From the NCBI GenBank assembly GCA_965372015.1, contig CBDVAP010000063.1, positions 1 through 15,030 of the forward strand: 15,030 bases of DNA, written 5' to 3'. The first letter of the stretch is position 1. Every line of letters begins with the position of its first letter. A program made the position numbers and the translations under genes. Under the pieces are notes generated by a model. It searched no databases, had not been told where the DNA came from, and worked only from the letters and a program-made list of their open reading frames with translations. Shown here piece after piece: positions 7,326 to 14,427 of the stretch. This DNA comes from JACZSB01 sp965372015. GTDB taxonomy: Bacteria > Fidelibacterota > Marinisomatia > SCGC-AAA003-L08 > TS1B11.

Positions 7326-7652
7326 ATGGCAAAAATTAAAGGTATTACCTACACCAAACGGGACGTGACCCAGCGAGTCGCCGACAAGCTGGATGTGCCC
7401 GTTTCGCAGATGAAGGCCCCGGTAGACACCGTCTTCGAGGTGCTGCGGGAGATCATGAGTCAAAGCCATCCCAGATTGCGGGTGGAGATTCGGAATTTCG
7501 GGGTGTTCGAGGTGAAGCCCACCAAGGCCAAGCCCAGGGCCCGCAACCCCCGCACCAATGAAGAGGTTTATGTGCCCCCCCGGCGGAAGAGCCATTTCAA
7601 GCCGGGACGCCTTTTGCGCCAAGTATTGCGGCAACCGCTCGACGAACTATAG
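7326..7652 (+). CDS. HU/IHF-family DNA-binding protein
   Basis: This is a small basic nucleoid protein of the HU/IHF fold. After the N-terminal helices, the beta-sheet and arm are clear: RVEIRNFGVFEV at residues 52-63, the arm with ARNPRT (RNP at 73-75, the element that inserts into the DNA minor groove) and FKPGRLLRQVL at the end. The 108-residue length exceeds the roughly 90 residues of standard HU by a few residues at each end. It cannot be assigned to HU or to one IHF subunit from this alone. It starts 2 nt after the rel stop, so it is probably on the same transcript; this pairing of a nucleoid protein with an alarmone enzyme may be coincidental. Confidence 0.93.
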   Translation: MAKIKGITYTKRDVTQRVADKLDVPVSQMKAPVDTVFEVLREIMSQSHPRLRVEIRNFGVFEVKPTKAKPRARNPRTNEEVYVPPRRKSHFKPGRLLRQVLRQPLDEL

Positions 7653-7663
7653 GCCCGTAGCGG

Positions 7664-8077
7664 TTGGCGCGCATATTAGGGATCGACTTCGGTGAACGGC
7701 GGGTGGGCCTGGCGGTTTCCGATCCACTGAAGATAATCGCCCAGCCTTATGCCACCCTGGTCAGGGATGGGGGAGACGGTTGGTGGAGCCAGCTGGCGGC
7801 TGTCATCAGTGAGCAGGAAATCGAGTTGGCGGTGGTCGGTTATCCCCTGACCATGAGCGGGGAGCGTGGCAGCCAGGCCCAGGTGGTGGATAAGTTTATC
7901 GCCGAACTGGAACAGAACCTGGCGGTGCCGGTGGAGCGCTACGACGAACGGTTGAGTACGGTGGCTGCCCGCAAAGCTCTGCAGCAGCAAGGTATCAAGA
8001 CCGGGCACAATAAGGAAATGGTTGACCGAACCGCCGCCGCCCTATTTCTCCAAGACTATCTGGATTCCCACCCTTGA
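7664..8077 (+). CDS. ruvX: RuvX/YqgF-type nuclease (pre-16S rRNA processing or Holliday junction resolvase-like)
   Basis: The protein has the RNase H-like fold of the YqgF/RuvX family. The first strand is ILGIDFGERRVG with the metal-binding Asp8; VVGYPLTMSGERG (58-69), the YDERLST block (93-99) and VDRTAAALFLQDYL (120-133) with Asp121 complete the active site. Length is 137, standard for the family. E. coli YqgF processes the 5' end of 16S rRNA, and family members have also been described as junction resolvases. The start is a TTG at 7664: the next codons encode the typical ARILGIDFG opening and no ATG or GTG fits. It begins 11 nt after the HU stop, and its stop shares TTGA (8074-8077) with the TTG start of lnt. 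Confidence 0.93.
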   Translation: MARILGIDFGERRVGLAVSDPLKIIAQPYATLVRDGGDGWWSQLAAVISEQEIELAVVGYPLTMSGERGSQAQVVDKFIAELEQNLAVPVERYDERLSTVAARKALQQQGIKTGHNKEMVDRTAAALFLQDYLDSHP

Positions 8078-9615
8078 AAATCCCGGCGCTCGTCTCTAAG
8101 TACCAGCGCCTGCCTGTCACCCGGAAAGTGGTATTGGCAGGGATTGTTACCGCTCTCAGTTTCCCCCCTTTTCCGCTGGGGTTTCTAGCCTGGGTAGGGT
8201 TGGTACCCCTAATCGACGCCTGGCAGAAGTCGCCCTCACCCGTCCGCTCGGCCTATCTCGGCCTGCTTTGGTCGCTGGGCTACCTGGTGACACTCCTGTA
8301 CTTCGTGGCCTTCAATTCCGGAACTACCTGGTGGGCGGCCACGGCCAGCATGATAGCCCTGGTGCTGTTCCTGGCGCTGAACTATGCTTTCATCGGTTGG
8401 TGGTTCGGCTGGCTGAGAGTCCACTGGGGACCGGCGGCGGTGTGGAGCCTGCCGCTGCTATGGGTGGTGGTGGAATTCATTCGCACCTTCGGCACCCTCG
8501 GTTTCCCCTGGGTCGCCCTGGCCAACTCCCAGGCGGGGTATCTGCTGCCGATCCAGCTGGCGGAATACAGCGGAATCTACGGCCTCAGCTTCTGGGTGGT
8601 GCTGGTGAACGTGCTGACGTGGGAACTATGGCAGCGCCAGAATTGGGCGATTGGCGCTCCCGTGCTGGCCGGAGCGCTGATCCTGCCCTGGCTGAGCGGC
8701 TGGGCGCTGCTGCCCCCGACGCCGGTGCCGACCCTGCGGGTGGGAGTGGTGCAGCCCAATACCAACGCCCTGGAAAAATGGGACCCGGAGATCCGGCAGC
8801 AGCATTTCGACCAACTGAATGCCCTGACCAGGGAAGTGGCGCAATATCACCCCCGGATAGTGTTCTGGCCGGAGGCGGCCACACCGGCCTACCTGCGCCA
8901 CGGCGGGCGGGGCTACCTGCGGCAGATTCAGGAGGAGCTGCGGGAACTGCAAATTACGGTGATCACCGGCATGCCGGAATATGAGCGGCTGCCGGGTGGA
9001 AAAGTGCAATATTTCAACTCCGCCGGCCTGATCGACAGTAACGGTATCAACGGCCGCTACGACAAGATCCACCTGGTGCCGTTCGGCGAATACATTCCAT
9101 TTTCCGATTGGTTCGAGGTACTGAAAGAACTGAACCTGGGCCAGGCTAACTTCAAGGCGGGCGAAAGTTATACCGTATTCGACGTGGACGGGGCCCGGTT
9201 CAGTGTAGGTATCTGCTATGAGACCACCAGGCCGCAGCTATACCGGCATTTTGCGCGCGCCGGGGCGGATTTTCTGGTAGGCCTGGTGAACGACGCCTGG
9301 TTTGGCTTCACATCCGAACCCTACCAGCACACGGCCCAGTTCCGCTACCGGGCGATAGAACTGCGGCGACCGGTCGTGCGGGCGGCCAATACGGGGATCA
9401 GCCTGGTGATCGACCAGACGGGACGAACTATCGCTCGCCTGGGCCTCAATCGCGAGGGCGTCTTCACCGCCGATATCGCCCCCAGCGACAAAGCCACGTT
9501 CTACTTGCGCCAGGGCGATTTTTTTGCCTGGCTGATAGTGGCTCTGGCAGTGGGGCTGTCGGTTATAACTTTGCGGATGGAGTTGCGAACCAGGAGCAGG
9601 CCAGATGCTTCCTAG
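8074..9615 (+). CDS. lnt: apolipoprotein N-acyltransferase
   Basis: Lnt adds the third acyl chain to lipoproteins in the inner membrane, the last step before Lol-dependent sorting. About six hydrophobic segments fill residues 15-215, followed by a periplasmic nitrilase-like domain. The catalytic triad is visible: Glu267 in FWPEAATP, Lys331 in YDKIHLVPFGEY and Cys381 in GICYE. NDAWFG and the RxxVRAANTGIS block are family signatures, and a final membrane helix lies near residues 482-500. At 513 residues it is full length. It starts with TTG overlapping the ruvX stop and ends 11 nt inside the next gene. Its presence supports a diderm cell with triacylated lipoproteins. Confidence 0.96.
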   Translation: MKIPALVSKYQRLPVTRKVVLAGIVTALSFPPFPLGFLAWVGLVPLIDAWQKSPSPVRSAYLGLLWSLGYLVTLLYFVAFNSGTTWWAATASMIALVLFLALNYAFIGWWFGWLRVHWGPAAVWSLPLLWVVVEFIRTFGTLGFPWVALANSQAGYLLPIQLAEYSGIYGLSFWVVLVNVLTWELWQRQNWAIGAPVLAGALILPWLSGWALLPPTPVPTLRVGVVQPNTNALEKWDPEIRQQHFDQLNALTREVAQYHPRIVFWPEAATPAYLRHGGRGYLRQIQEELRELQITVITGMPEYERLPGGKVQYFNSAGLIDSNGINGRYDKIHLVPFGEYIPFSDWFEVLKELNLGQANFKAGESYTVFDVDGARFSVGICYETTRPQLYRHFARAGADFLVGLVNDAWFGFTSEPYQHTAQFRYRAIELRRPVVRAANTGISLVIDQTGRTIARLGLNREGVFTADIAPSDKATFYLRQGDFFAWLIVALAVGLSVITLRMELRTRSRPDAS

Positions 9616-10228
9616 AACTGCATTGGTGGCCTTGTTAGCACTGAGCACGATCCAGGCGTTGAGCGCTCAGCAACAGGGCGATTCGGCGCGCAAGGGAGCG
9701 GTGCTGCGATCGCTGGTGCTGCCCGGTTGGGGACAACGCAATCTGGGGGCGGATCGTTGGGCTCGCCGCTTCGTGACAGCCGAGGCGGGGCTGTGGCTGA
9801 GTTTCGCCGCCGCCAACAAATGGGCGGCAGTCAACCGTGACGATTACCGGTCGTACGCGGCCCAATATGCCGGCGTCATCAACCGGTCCCGGCCGGATAT
9901 TTATTATTTCCGCCTGGGGGCCTGGGACAATATGGGGGAATATAATCAGGACCAGCTCCGGCGGCGCAACATAGCGGCCGTCTATACAACCGGCAGTGAT
10001 GCCGATTGGGATTGGGAGGGGGCCACGCATCGCCGGCGCTATCGGGAACTACGGCACAGCAGCCTGCGATGGGACCAGACAGCCACCATCGCCCTCAGCG
10101 GCCTGGTGGTGAACCGGGTGTTGGCGGCCATCAACATCCTGTTTCTGACCAGGACCATGCCCGCGGCGGCCGTCTTTCCGCTACCGGGTGCGGCCGGGGG
10201 TCTGCTGAGACTGAACTGGGCATTTTGA
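9605..10228 (+). CDS. DUF5683-like secreted or membrane protein with LPGWGQ motif
   Basis: Function unknown. The 207-residue product starts with a signal peptide (hydrophobic residues 6-20, cleavage plausible after ALSA at 18-21). The mature part opens with VLRSLVLPGWGQRNLG, the motif that defines DUF5683-like proteins common in FCB-group genomes. A hydrophobic segment (about 58-72) follows, then a polar region rich in Tyr, Arg and Asp containing WDNMGEYNQ and DWDWEG, and a second hydrophobic segment near residues 158-183. This suggests an envelope protein anchored by two membrane helices. It overlaps the end of lnt by 11 nt and lies 1 nt before the ecfT-like gene, so it is made from the same transcript. 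Family membership rests on motif memory, not a search. Confidence 0.7.
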   Translation: MLPRTALVALLALSTIQALSAQQQGDSARKGAVLRSLVLPGWGQRNLGADRWARRFVTAEAGLWLSFAAANKWAAVNRDDYRSYAAQYAGVINRSRPDIYYFRLGAWDNMGEYNQDQLRRRNIAAVYTTGSDADWDWEGATHRRRYRELRHSSLRWDQTATIALSGLVVNRVLAAINILFLTRTMPAAAVFPLPGAAGGLLRLNWAF

Positions 10229-10229
10229 C

Positions 10230-10982
10230 GTGTCTGTCAGCGACTCCCCAGGTTTCCGCGGCGACCATAATCCCTTGGTGCTGATTATTTTGGCAATGGC
10301 CGGACTGCTGAGTGTTTCCCTGGCCGCCAATTGGCAGCAGCTGGCCTACAGCGGCGTATGTTTCCTGGCCCTGACGCTATTGTTGGGGCTGAGTGTGCGG
10401 CCCATGGTGGGTAGCGTGCGGCTGATGCTCCCCTGGACTCTGCTGTTTTTCACGGTGCACCTGATGTTTACCTGGAAATTAGCGCCGGGGCGGGACTTCA
10501 AGTCGGTGTTAACCGGCGAGACTATCATCCTGGCGCGTTTCATCGGTCTGTCCGCTGTAATGGGTGTACTGTTAGTGGGGCTGAGCGCCCAGCGGATCGT
10601 GGACAGCTTAAAAACGCTGCTGGATAAGTCCCGCTGGCACAGCCGGCGGGCAGAGGACCTGCTGCAGATCCTGCGGCTGATCCTGGTTTTTATTCCTCAG
10701 GTACGCCGGGAGTATGCTCGTCTGGAGCGCTTCAACCGGGCCCTCGGCTTTGCCCCGCCGGCCAACCTGGGGCAGAAGGTACGCTTTTACGGTGGTAACC
10801 TGCTCCCGGTCCTTTCGCGATCATTGGCCCGGGCCGACCAGCTGGGAGTGGTGATGGAACAGCGGGGTTACGGCCGGGTGGTACCCCGGGGGCAGCTCAC
10901 GCCGGTACCGTTTCGGGCTGCCGACAGCGGCTGGACCCTGGCGATCCTGGTTTTGCTGGGCGGCGGCGGGTGGCTCCTTTAA
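10230..10982 (+). CDS. ecfT: EcfT/CbiQ-family transporter transmembrane protein
   Basis: EcfT is the membrane scaffold of energy-coupling-factor vitamin and metal transporters, linking substrate-binding S components to two ATPases. The 250-residue protein has hydrophobic segments near residues 16-33, 38-53, 63-78, 94-115 and the extreme C-terminus. In the cytoplasmic part, ARADQLGVVMEQRGYG (residues 200-215) matches the Ala-Arg-Gly-type coupling motif that contacts the ATPases. The start is GTG at 10230, one base after the preceding stop. No ATPase (EcfA) or S-component gene is present in the window, so the partners must be elsewhere or the protein has another job. It overlaps truA by 13 nt. 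ecfT-truA adjacency is well known in Firmicutes, where the two ATPase genes lie just upstream. Confidence 0.82.
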   Translation: MSVSDSPGFRGDHNPLVLIILAMAGLLSVSLAANWQQLAYSGVCFLALTLLLGLSVRPMVGSVRLMLPWTLLFFTVHLMFTWKLAPGRDFKSVLTGETIILARFIGLSAVMGVLLVGLSAQRIVDSLKTLLDKSRWHSRRAEDLLQILRLILVFIPQVRREYARLERFNRALGFAPPANLGQKVRFYGGNLLPVLSRSLARADQLGVVMEQRGYGRVVPRGQLTPVPFRAADSGWTLAILVLLGGGGWLL

Positions 10983-11716
10983 ACTTCAAGCTGGTAATTG
11001 AGTATGACGGCACGGCTTTCAAAGGTTGGCAATTGCAACCCAACGACCGGACGGTGCAAGGCGAGTTGGAAGCGGCCTTGCAACAGGTGACGGGGGGTGA
11101 ACGGGTGGTGGTGAACGGCGCCGGCCGCACCGACGCCGGGGTACACGCCCGGGGGCAGGTGGCCAGCATCAAGTTGGAGACTAAGTTGACGCCGAAACAG
11201 TTGTGCGGCGCCATCAATGCTCAGTTGGCGGAGGATGTGCGGGTGCAGGATGTGTTACCGGCCGGGGATGATTTTCACGCCCGGTTCAGTGCCGCCGGGC
11301 GGCGGTACAGCTATGCCTTGGCCACCGACTACCCCATAGTGGGTCGCCAATATGTCTGGCCGGTGCGCTTTACCATCGCACCCGAGCTGTTGCACAGTTG
11401 CGCCGGCCTGGTGGAGGGGCGGCATGACTTCGAGGGGTTCGCCAAAGCCCAACCGGAACAGGACTCCACCGATTGTGAGGTGACCCGGTCCCAATGGGAG
11501 CAGCAGCCGGGGCGGTTGGTGTACCAGGTGGCGGCCGACCGGTTCCTGCACCATATGGTCCGGTTCCTGGTGGGCAGCATGGTGGAAGTGGCCCGGGGGC
11601 GGTTCACGGTTGAGCAGTTCGCCCGGCGGCTGGACCGGCGCTCCGGGGGACTGGATGTCTATCGAGCACCGGCTCAGGGGCTGGTGCTGGAGGAGGTGCG
11701 GTATGACCGGGGATAG
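10970..11716 (+). CDS. truA: tRNA pseudouridine(38-40) synthase TruA
   Basis: TruA converts uridines 38-40 in the tRNA anticodon arm to pseudouridine. The catalytic aspartate is Asp55 in GAGRTDAGVHARGQ (residues 50-63); other signatures are FKLVIEYDGTAFKGWQ (6-21), FHARFSAAGRRYSY and FLHHMVRFLVGSMVEV. The 248-residue length is standard. The start is a GTG at 10970 inside the end of ecfT; it places the first strand (LNFKLVIEYDG) a few residues from the N-terminus as usual. The stop at 11714-11716 is followed by a 32-nt gap before htrA, one of the few non-overlapping junctions in the cluster. Confidence 0.96.
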   Translation: MAPLNFKLVIEYDGTAFKGWQLQPNDRTVQGELEAALQQVTGGERVVVNGAGRTDAGVHARGQVASIKLETKLTPKQLCGAINAQLAEDVRVQDVLPAGDDFHARFSAAGRRYSYALATDYPIVGRQYVWPVRFTIAPELLHSCAGLVEGRHDFEGFAKAQPEQDSTDCEVTRSQWEQQPGRLVYQVAADRFLHHMVRFLVGSMVEVARGRFTVEQFARRLDRRSGGLDVYRAPAQGLVLEEVRYDRG

Positions 11717-11748
11717 GGAACGATGGGGGTCAGAAAGAGAGGCGCGGG

Positions 11749-12867
11749 ATGTTAGGGGCTAAGAGAAAATCCCGTTCCGGCCGGAACCTGACTACTTTAG
11801 TTTGGCTCCTGCCGGCCACATTACTGCTGTCCCAGGTCCGGGATAACCTGGCCCGCAGCAGGGAGACCGCCGTCACACGGGCCATCGAAATGGTGAGCCC
11901 GGCAGTGGCGGGCATCAATGTGATCAAGCTGCAGAAAGGACCCCGGCCTTACGGCTTGCTGTTCGACGAAACAATCTGGTCCGCCATGTTTCCCGAGACC
12001 TACCGGCGAGTGAAGAGCCTGGGGTCGGGACTTTTGTTGTCGTCTGACGGGTACGTGGTAACCAATGCTCACGTGGTGGAACATGCGGCTGAGGTGATCG
12101 TCACGCTGCCGGGGGGAGCGGAGTACGAGGTGCGCGACATATTCCAGGATCCGCTCTCCGATATTGCCCTGCTGAAGATCGACGCTCACGACCTGCCGAC
12201 GGTCAAGTTGGGTGACTCGGACGATTTGATAATCGGGGAATGGGCCGTGGCCCTGGGTAATCCCCTGGGCTTGTTCGACGTGAATATGCAGCCCACTGCC
12301 ACCCTGGGGATCGTCTCCGGGTTGCACATGGATTTCGGGCACAAAGAGCCGGGACGAGTATACCAGGATATGATCCAGACCGACGCCTCCATCAACCCGG
12401 GCAACAGCGGTGGTCCGCTGGTGAATGCGGACGGGGAGGTGATCGGCATTAACAGCTTTATATTCACTGAAAACGCCTATTCGGCCGGCTCCATAGGGAT
12501 CGGCTTCGCAATTCCCATTAACCGGGTGCGGGAAATCGTGGAAGAGCTGAAGACCAAAGGCCGGGTGGACCGGGAAATCCGCACCGGTCTGATGGGACGC
12601 ACCGTGGACCGCACCACCCAGGCCTACCTGGAACTGCCCTTCCGCAGAGGTTTCCTGATCACCACGGTCAAGGGGGGCAGTTCCGGTGACAGAGCCGGCC
12701 TTATACCGGGAGACATTATACTGGAGACCAACGGCAGACCCGTGAATACCGGAATGGATTTTCGCAATATTATAGAAGAAGACTTGCTGAAGGCCGGCGA
12801 CGAGCTGCAGATGAAGATCTGGCGGGACGGCCAGGAGATGGTCATAACCATGGAACTGGGCCGCTAG
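11749..12867 (+). CDS. htrA: HtrA/DegP-like serine protease with one PDZ domain
   Basis: This is a trypsin-like envelope quality-control protease. A basic N-terminus and one hydrophobic segment (about residues 15-28) form an uncleaved anchor or signal peptide. The triad is complete: His108 in TNAHVV, Asp138 in SDIALLKI and Ser220 in GNSGGPL. A single PDZ domain spans about 285-370, including RAGLIPGDIILETNGRPV. At 372 residues with one PDZ it resembles DegS-type or two-domain HtrA proteins more than two-PDZ DegP. The start is backed by a purine-rich AGAAAGAGAGG stretch ending 7 nt upstream. A 32-nt gap separates it from truA and 7 nt separate it from purB. I see no FCB-type promoter box in the gap, so it is probably read from upstream. 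Confidence 0.95.
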   Translation: MLGAKRKSRSGRNLTTLVWLLPATLLLSQVRDNLARSRETAVTRAIEMVSPAVAGINVIKLQKGPRPYGLLFDETIWSAMFPETYRRVKSLGSGLLLSSDGYVVTNAHVVEHAAEVIVTLPGGAEYEVRDIFQDPLSDIALLKIDAHDLPTVKLGDSDDLIIGEWAVALGNPLGLFDVNMQPTATLGIVSGLHMDFGHKEPGRVYQDMIQTDASINPGNSGGPLVNADGEVIGINSFIFTENAYSAGSIGIGFAIPINRVREIVEELKTKGRVDREIRTGLMGRTVDRTTQAYLELPFRRGFLITTVKGGSSGDRAGLIPGDIILETNGRPVNTGMDFRNIIEEDLLKAGDELQMKIWRDGQEMVITMELGR

Positions 12868-12874
12868 AAACACC

Positions 12875-14170
12875 ATGATCCCGCGGTACACTACACCGGA
12901 AATGGGCCGTCTGTGGAGCGACCGGCACAAGTATGAAACTTGGCTGCAGGTGGAGTTGGCGGTCTGCGAAACGCTGGCCGAGCGGGGGGAAATTCCCAAA
13001 AAAGCGCTGGTCAACATTAAGGCCAAGGCCGCCTTCAGTCCTGAGCGGGTGGAGGAGATCGAAGCCACAATCAGGCACGACGTGATTGCCTTTTTGACCA
13101 ACGTGGCCGAGGAGGTGGGACCCGATGCGCGCTTCATCCACCTGGGAATGACCTCTTCCGACCTGCTGGATACCTCCCTGGCCCTGTTATGCGTGGAGGC
13201 CGGAGAGCTGATCCGGGAGCGGCTGAAGGGGTTGCATGGGCTGCTGCGCCAAAAGGCCCTAGAGCACAAATACACCTGGCAGATCGGCCGTACACACGGA
13301 GTGCACGCCGAGCCGATCACCTTCGGGCTGAAGCTGGCCTTGTGGTCGGAGGAATTGGGGCGTTCCCGGCAGCGCTGGGAGGCGGCCATGGCGGAGATAG
13401 CCGTGGGCAAACTTTCAGGCGCAGTGGGTACTTTCGCTCACCTGCCGCCCGAGGTGGAGGAGCAGGTCTGCTCGCGGCTGGGACTAAGGGCCGCCCCGGT
13501 GTCCAACCAGGTTGTGCAACGGGACCGCCACGCCAATTATCTTACGGCCCTGGCCCTGGCGGGAGCCTCCCTGGAGAAGTTCGCCCTGGAGATCCGCCAC
13601 CTGCAGCGCACGGAGGTGCGGGAGGTGGAGGAAGCGTTCGGGAAGGGACAAAAGGGATCCTCGGCCATGCCCCACAAGCGCAACCCCATCGTCACGGAAC
13701 AGATTTGCGGCCTGGCCCGGCTGCTGCGGACCAACGCCCTGGCGGCTATGGAAAATGTGGCGTTGTGGCATGAGCGTGATATTTCCCACTCCTCGGTGGA
13801 GCGAATAATCATCCCCGATTCCACCACCCTGATGCATTACCTGCTGGGCAAGGCCAGCGGCCTGTTTGAGGGTTTGGTGGTCTACCCCGAGCGGATGCTG
13901 ACCAACCTGAACCTGACCGGGGGCCTCATATTCAGCCAGAATGTGCTGTTGGCGCTGGTTGGCAGCGGCCTGACCCGGGAGCAGGCCTATGCCCTGGTGC
14001 AGCGGCCGGCCATGCAGGTCTGGGAGCAGGGGGGAGATTTTAAGCAGGTGCTGTTGGCGGACCGTGAGATCGGCGCCCGGCTGCCCGCGAAGGAATTGGA
14101 AGAGTGTTTCAACTATGATAATTTACGACGGAGCGTGGACGCCGTATTCAAACGGATTGGCCTGGAATAG
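12875..14170 (+). CDS. purB: adenylosuccinate lyase
   Basis: PurB acts twice in purine synthesis, cleaving SAICAR to AICAR and adenylosuccinate to AMP. The fumarase/aspartase-superfamily signature GSSAMPHKRNP covers residues 261-271, with Ser263 the expected catalytic serine. His68 (in IRHDVIAF) and His141 (in RTHGVHAEP) correspond to the other catalytic positions, and MTSSDLLDT is the substrate-binding block. The 431-residue length matches the compact B. subtilis-type enzyme. It starts 7 nt after htrA with the canonical MIPRYTTPEM opening. It is the last gene of the co-directional housekeeping run. A short GGCCT/AGGCC hairpin spans its stop codon but has no T-tract, so termination is not evident. 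Confidence 0.97.
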   Translation: MIPRYTTPEMGRLWSDRHKYETWLQVELAVCETLAERGEIPKKALVNIKAKAAFSPERVEEIEATIRHDVIAFLTNVAEEVGPDARFIHLGMTSSDLLDTSLALLCVEAGELIRERLKGLHGLLRQKALEHKYTWQIGRTHGVHAEPITFGLKLALWSEELGRSRQRWEAAMAEIAVGKLSGAVGTFAHLPPEVEEQVCSRLGLRAAPVSNQVVQRDRHANYLTALALAGASLEKFALEIRHLQRTEVREVEEAFGKGQKGSSAMPHKRNPIVTEQICGLARLLRTNALAAMENVALWHERDISHSSVERIIIPDSTTLMHYLLGKASGLFEGLVVYPERMLTNLNLTGGLIFSQNVLLALVGSGLTREQAYALVQRPAMQVWEQGGDFKQVLLADREIGARLPAKELEECFNYDNLRRSVDAVFKRIGLE

Positions 14171-14263
14171 GCCCTATCTGACTATATAAACTAATGGTGG
14201 GACAATTATGAAAAAAGGAGGACTTCCCCCGAAAATTGAATACGTGAGCCTGTAACTCACTGA

Positions 14264-14279
14264 TCCGTCAGCTGACGGA
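14264..14279. repeat. perfect 16-bp palindrome TCCGTCAGCTGACGGA
   Basis: The sequence TCCGTCAGCTGACGGA reads the same on both strands. It is flanked on each side by CTGATC-like copies (ACTGATC at 14259-14265 and 14279-14285), giving direct repeats around an inverted core. It could be an operator-like site or a remnant of a repeat family. It is not followed by a T-tract, so it is not an ordinary terminator. Confidence 0.7.
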
Positions 14280-14340
14280 CTGATCTATCGAGAAATGTAG
14301 AAAATGACACGTGGAGGAAACTGTTTTTCCATAAGGGATT

Positions 14341-14352
14341 CCCTGGCCAGGG
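14341..14352. repeat. perfect 12-bp palindrome CCCTGGCCAGGG
   Basis: CCCTGGCCAGGG is self-complementary and directly abuts the left copy of the element flanking the DUF559 gene (starting 14354). It is not repeated at the right flank, so it may belong to the spacer and not to the element. Confidence 0.6.
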
Positions 14353-14353
14353 G

Positions 14354-14427
14354 AACCTCACCCCCGTCCTGCGGCCGTCCCCTCTCCGCATGCGGAGAGG
14401 GGCTTTACGGAGTAAAGGGGAGAGGTT
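14354..14427. repeat. hairpin-rich 74-bp repeat element, left copy
   Basis: The element is bounded by imperfect terminal inverted repeats: AACCTCACCCC at 14354-14364 and GGGGAGAGGTT at 14417-14427 (10 of 11 positions complementary). Inside lie a perfect 24-bp palindrome at 14379-14402 (half-site CCCCTCTCCGCA) and a small TTTAC-GGA-GTAAA hairpin at 14404-14416. The 34 bp at 14371-14404 recur identically at 14997-15030 on the other side of the DUF559 gene. The structure resembles a REP or small MITE-like sequence. The ATG at the centre of the palindrome (14390) opens the longest version of the DUF559 frame. Confidence 0.85.

Larger units (their letters stand above)
14171..14353. other. intergenic region with stacked palindromes
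   Basis: No credible gene is present between purB and the repeat element flanking the DUF559 gene. The region contains a GTGAG/CTCAC inverted repeat (14244-14248 and 14256-14260), a perfect 16-bp palindrome (14264-14279), a GGAAA/TTTCC pair near 14316-14330 and a perfect 12-bp palindrome (14341-14352). The AT-rich stretch around 14181-14194 (ACTATATAAACTAA) could hold a promoter but matches no clear consensus. A 15-codon ORF at 14208 is not supported. Confidence 0.7.

Noticed and set aside
11821..13410. A 529-codon open frame on the minus strand across htrA and purB
   Set aside because: It is antisense to two genes with complete catalytic motifs, has no recognisable domain, and long antisense frames are common in GC-rich coding DNA.
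14159..14173. GGCCT/AGGCC hairpin spanning the purB stop as a terminator
   Set aside because: The stem is only 5 bp and no T-tract follows.
14208..14255. A 15-codon ORF starting MKKGGLPPK
   Set aside because: It is very short, has no convincing ribosome site at proper spacing, and its end overlaps an inverted repeat; nothing supports translation.
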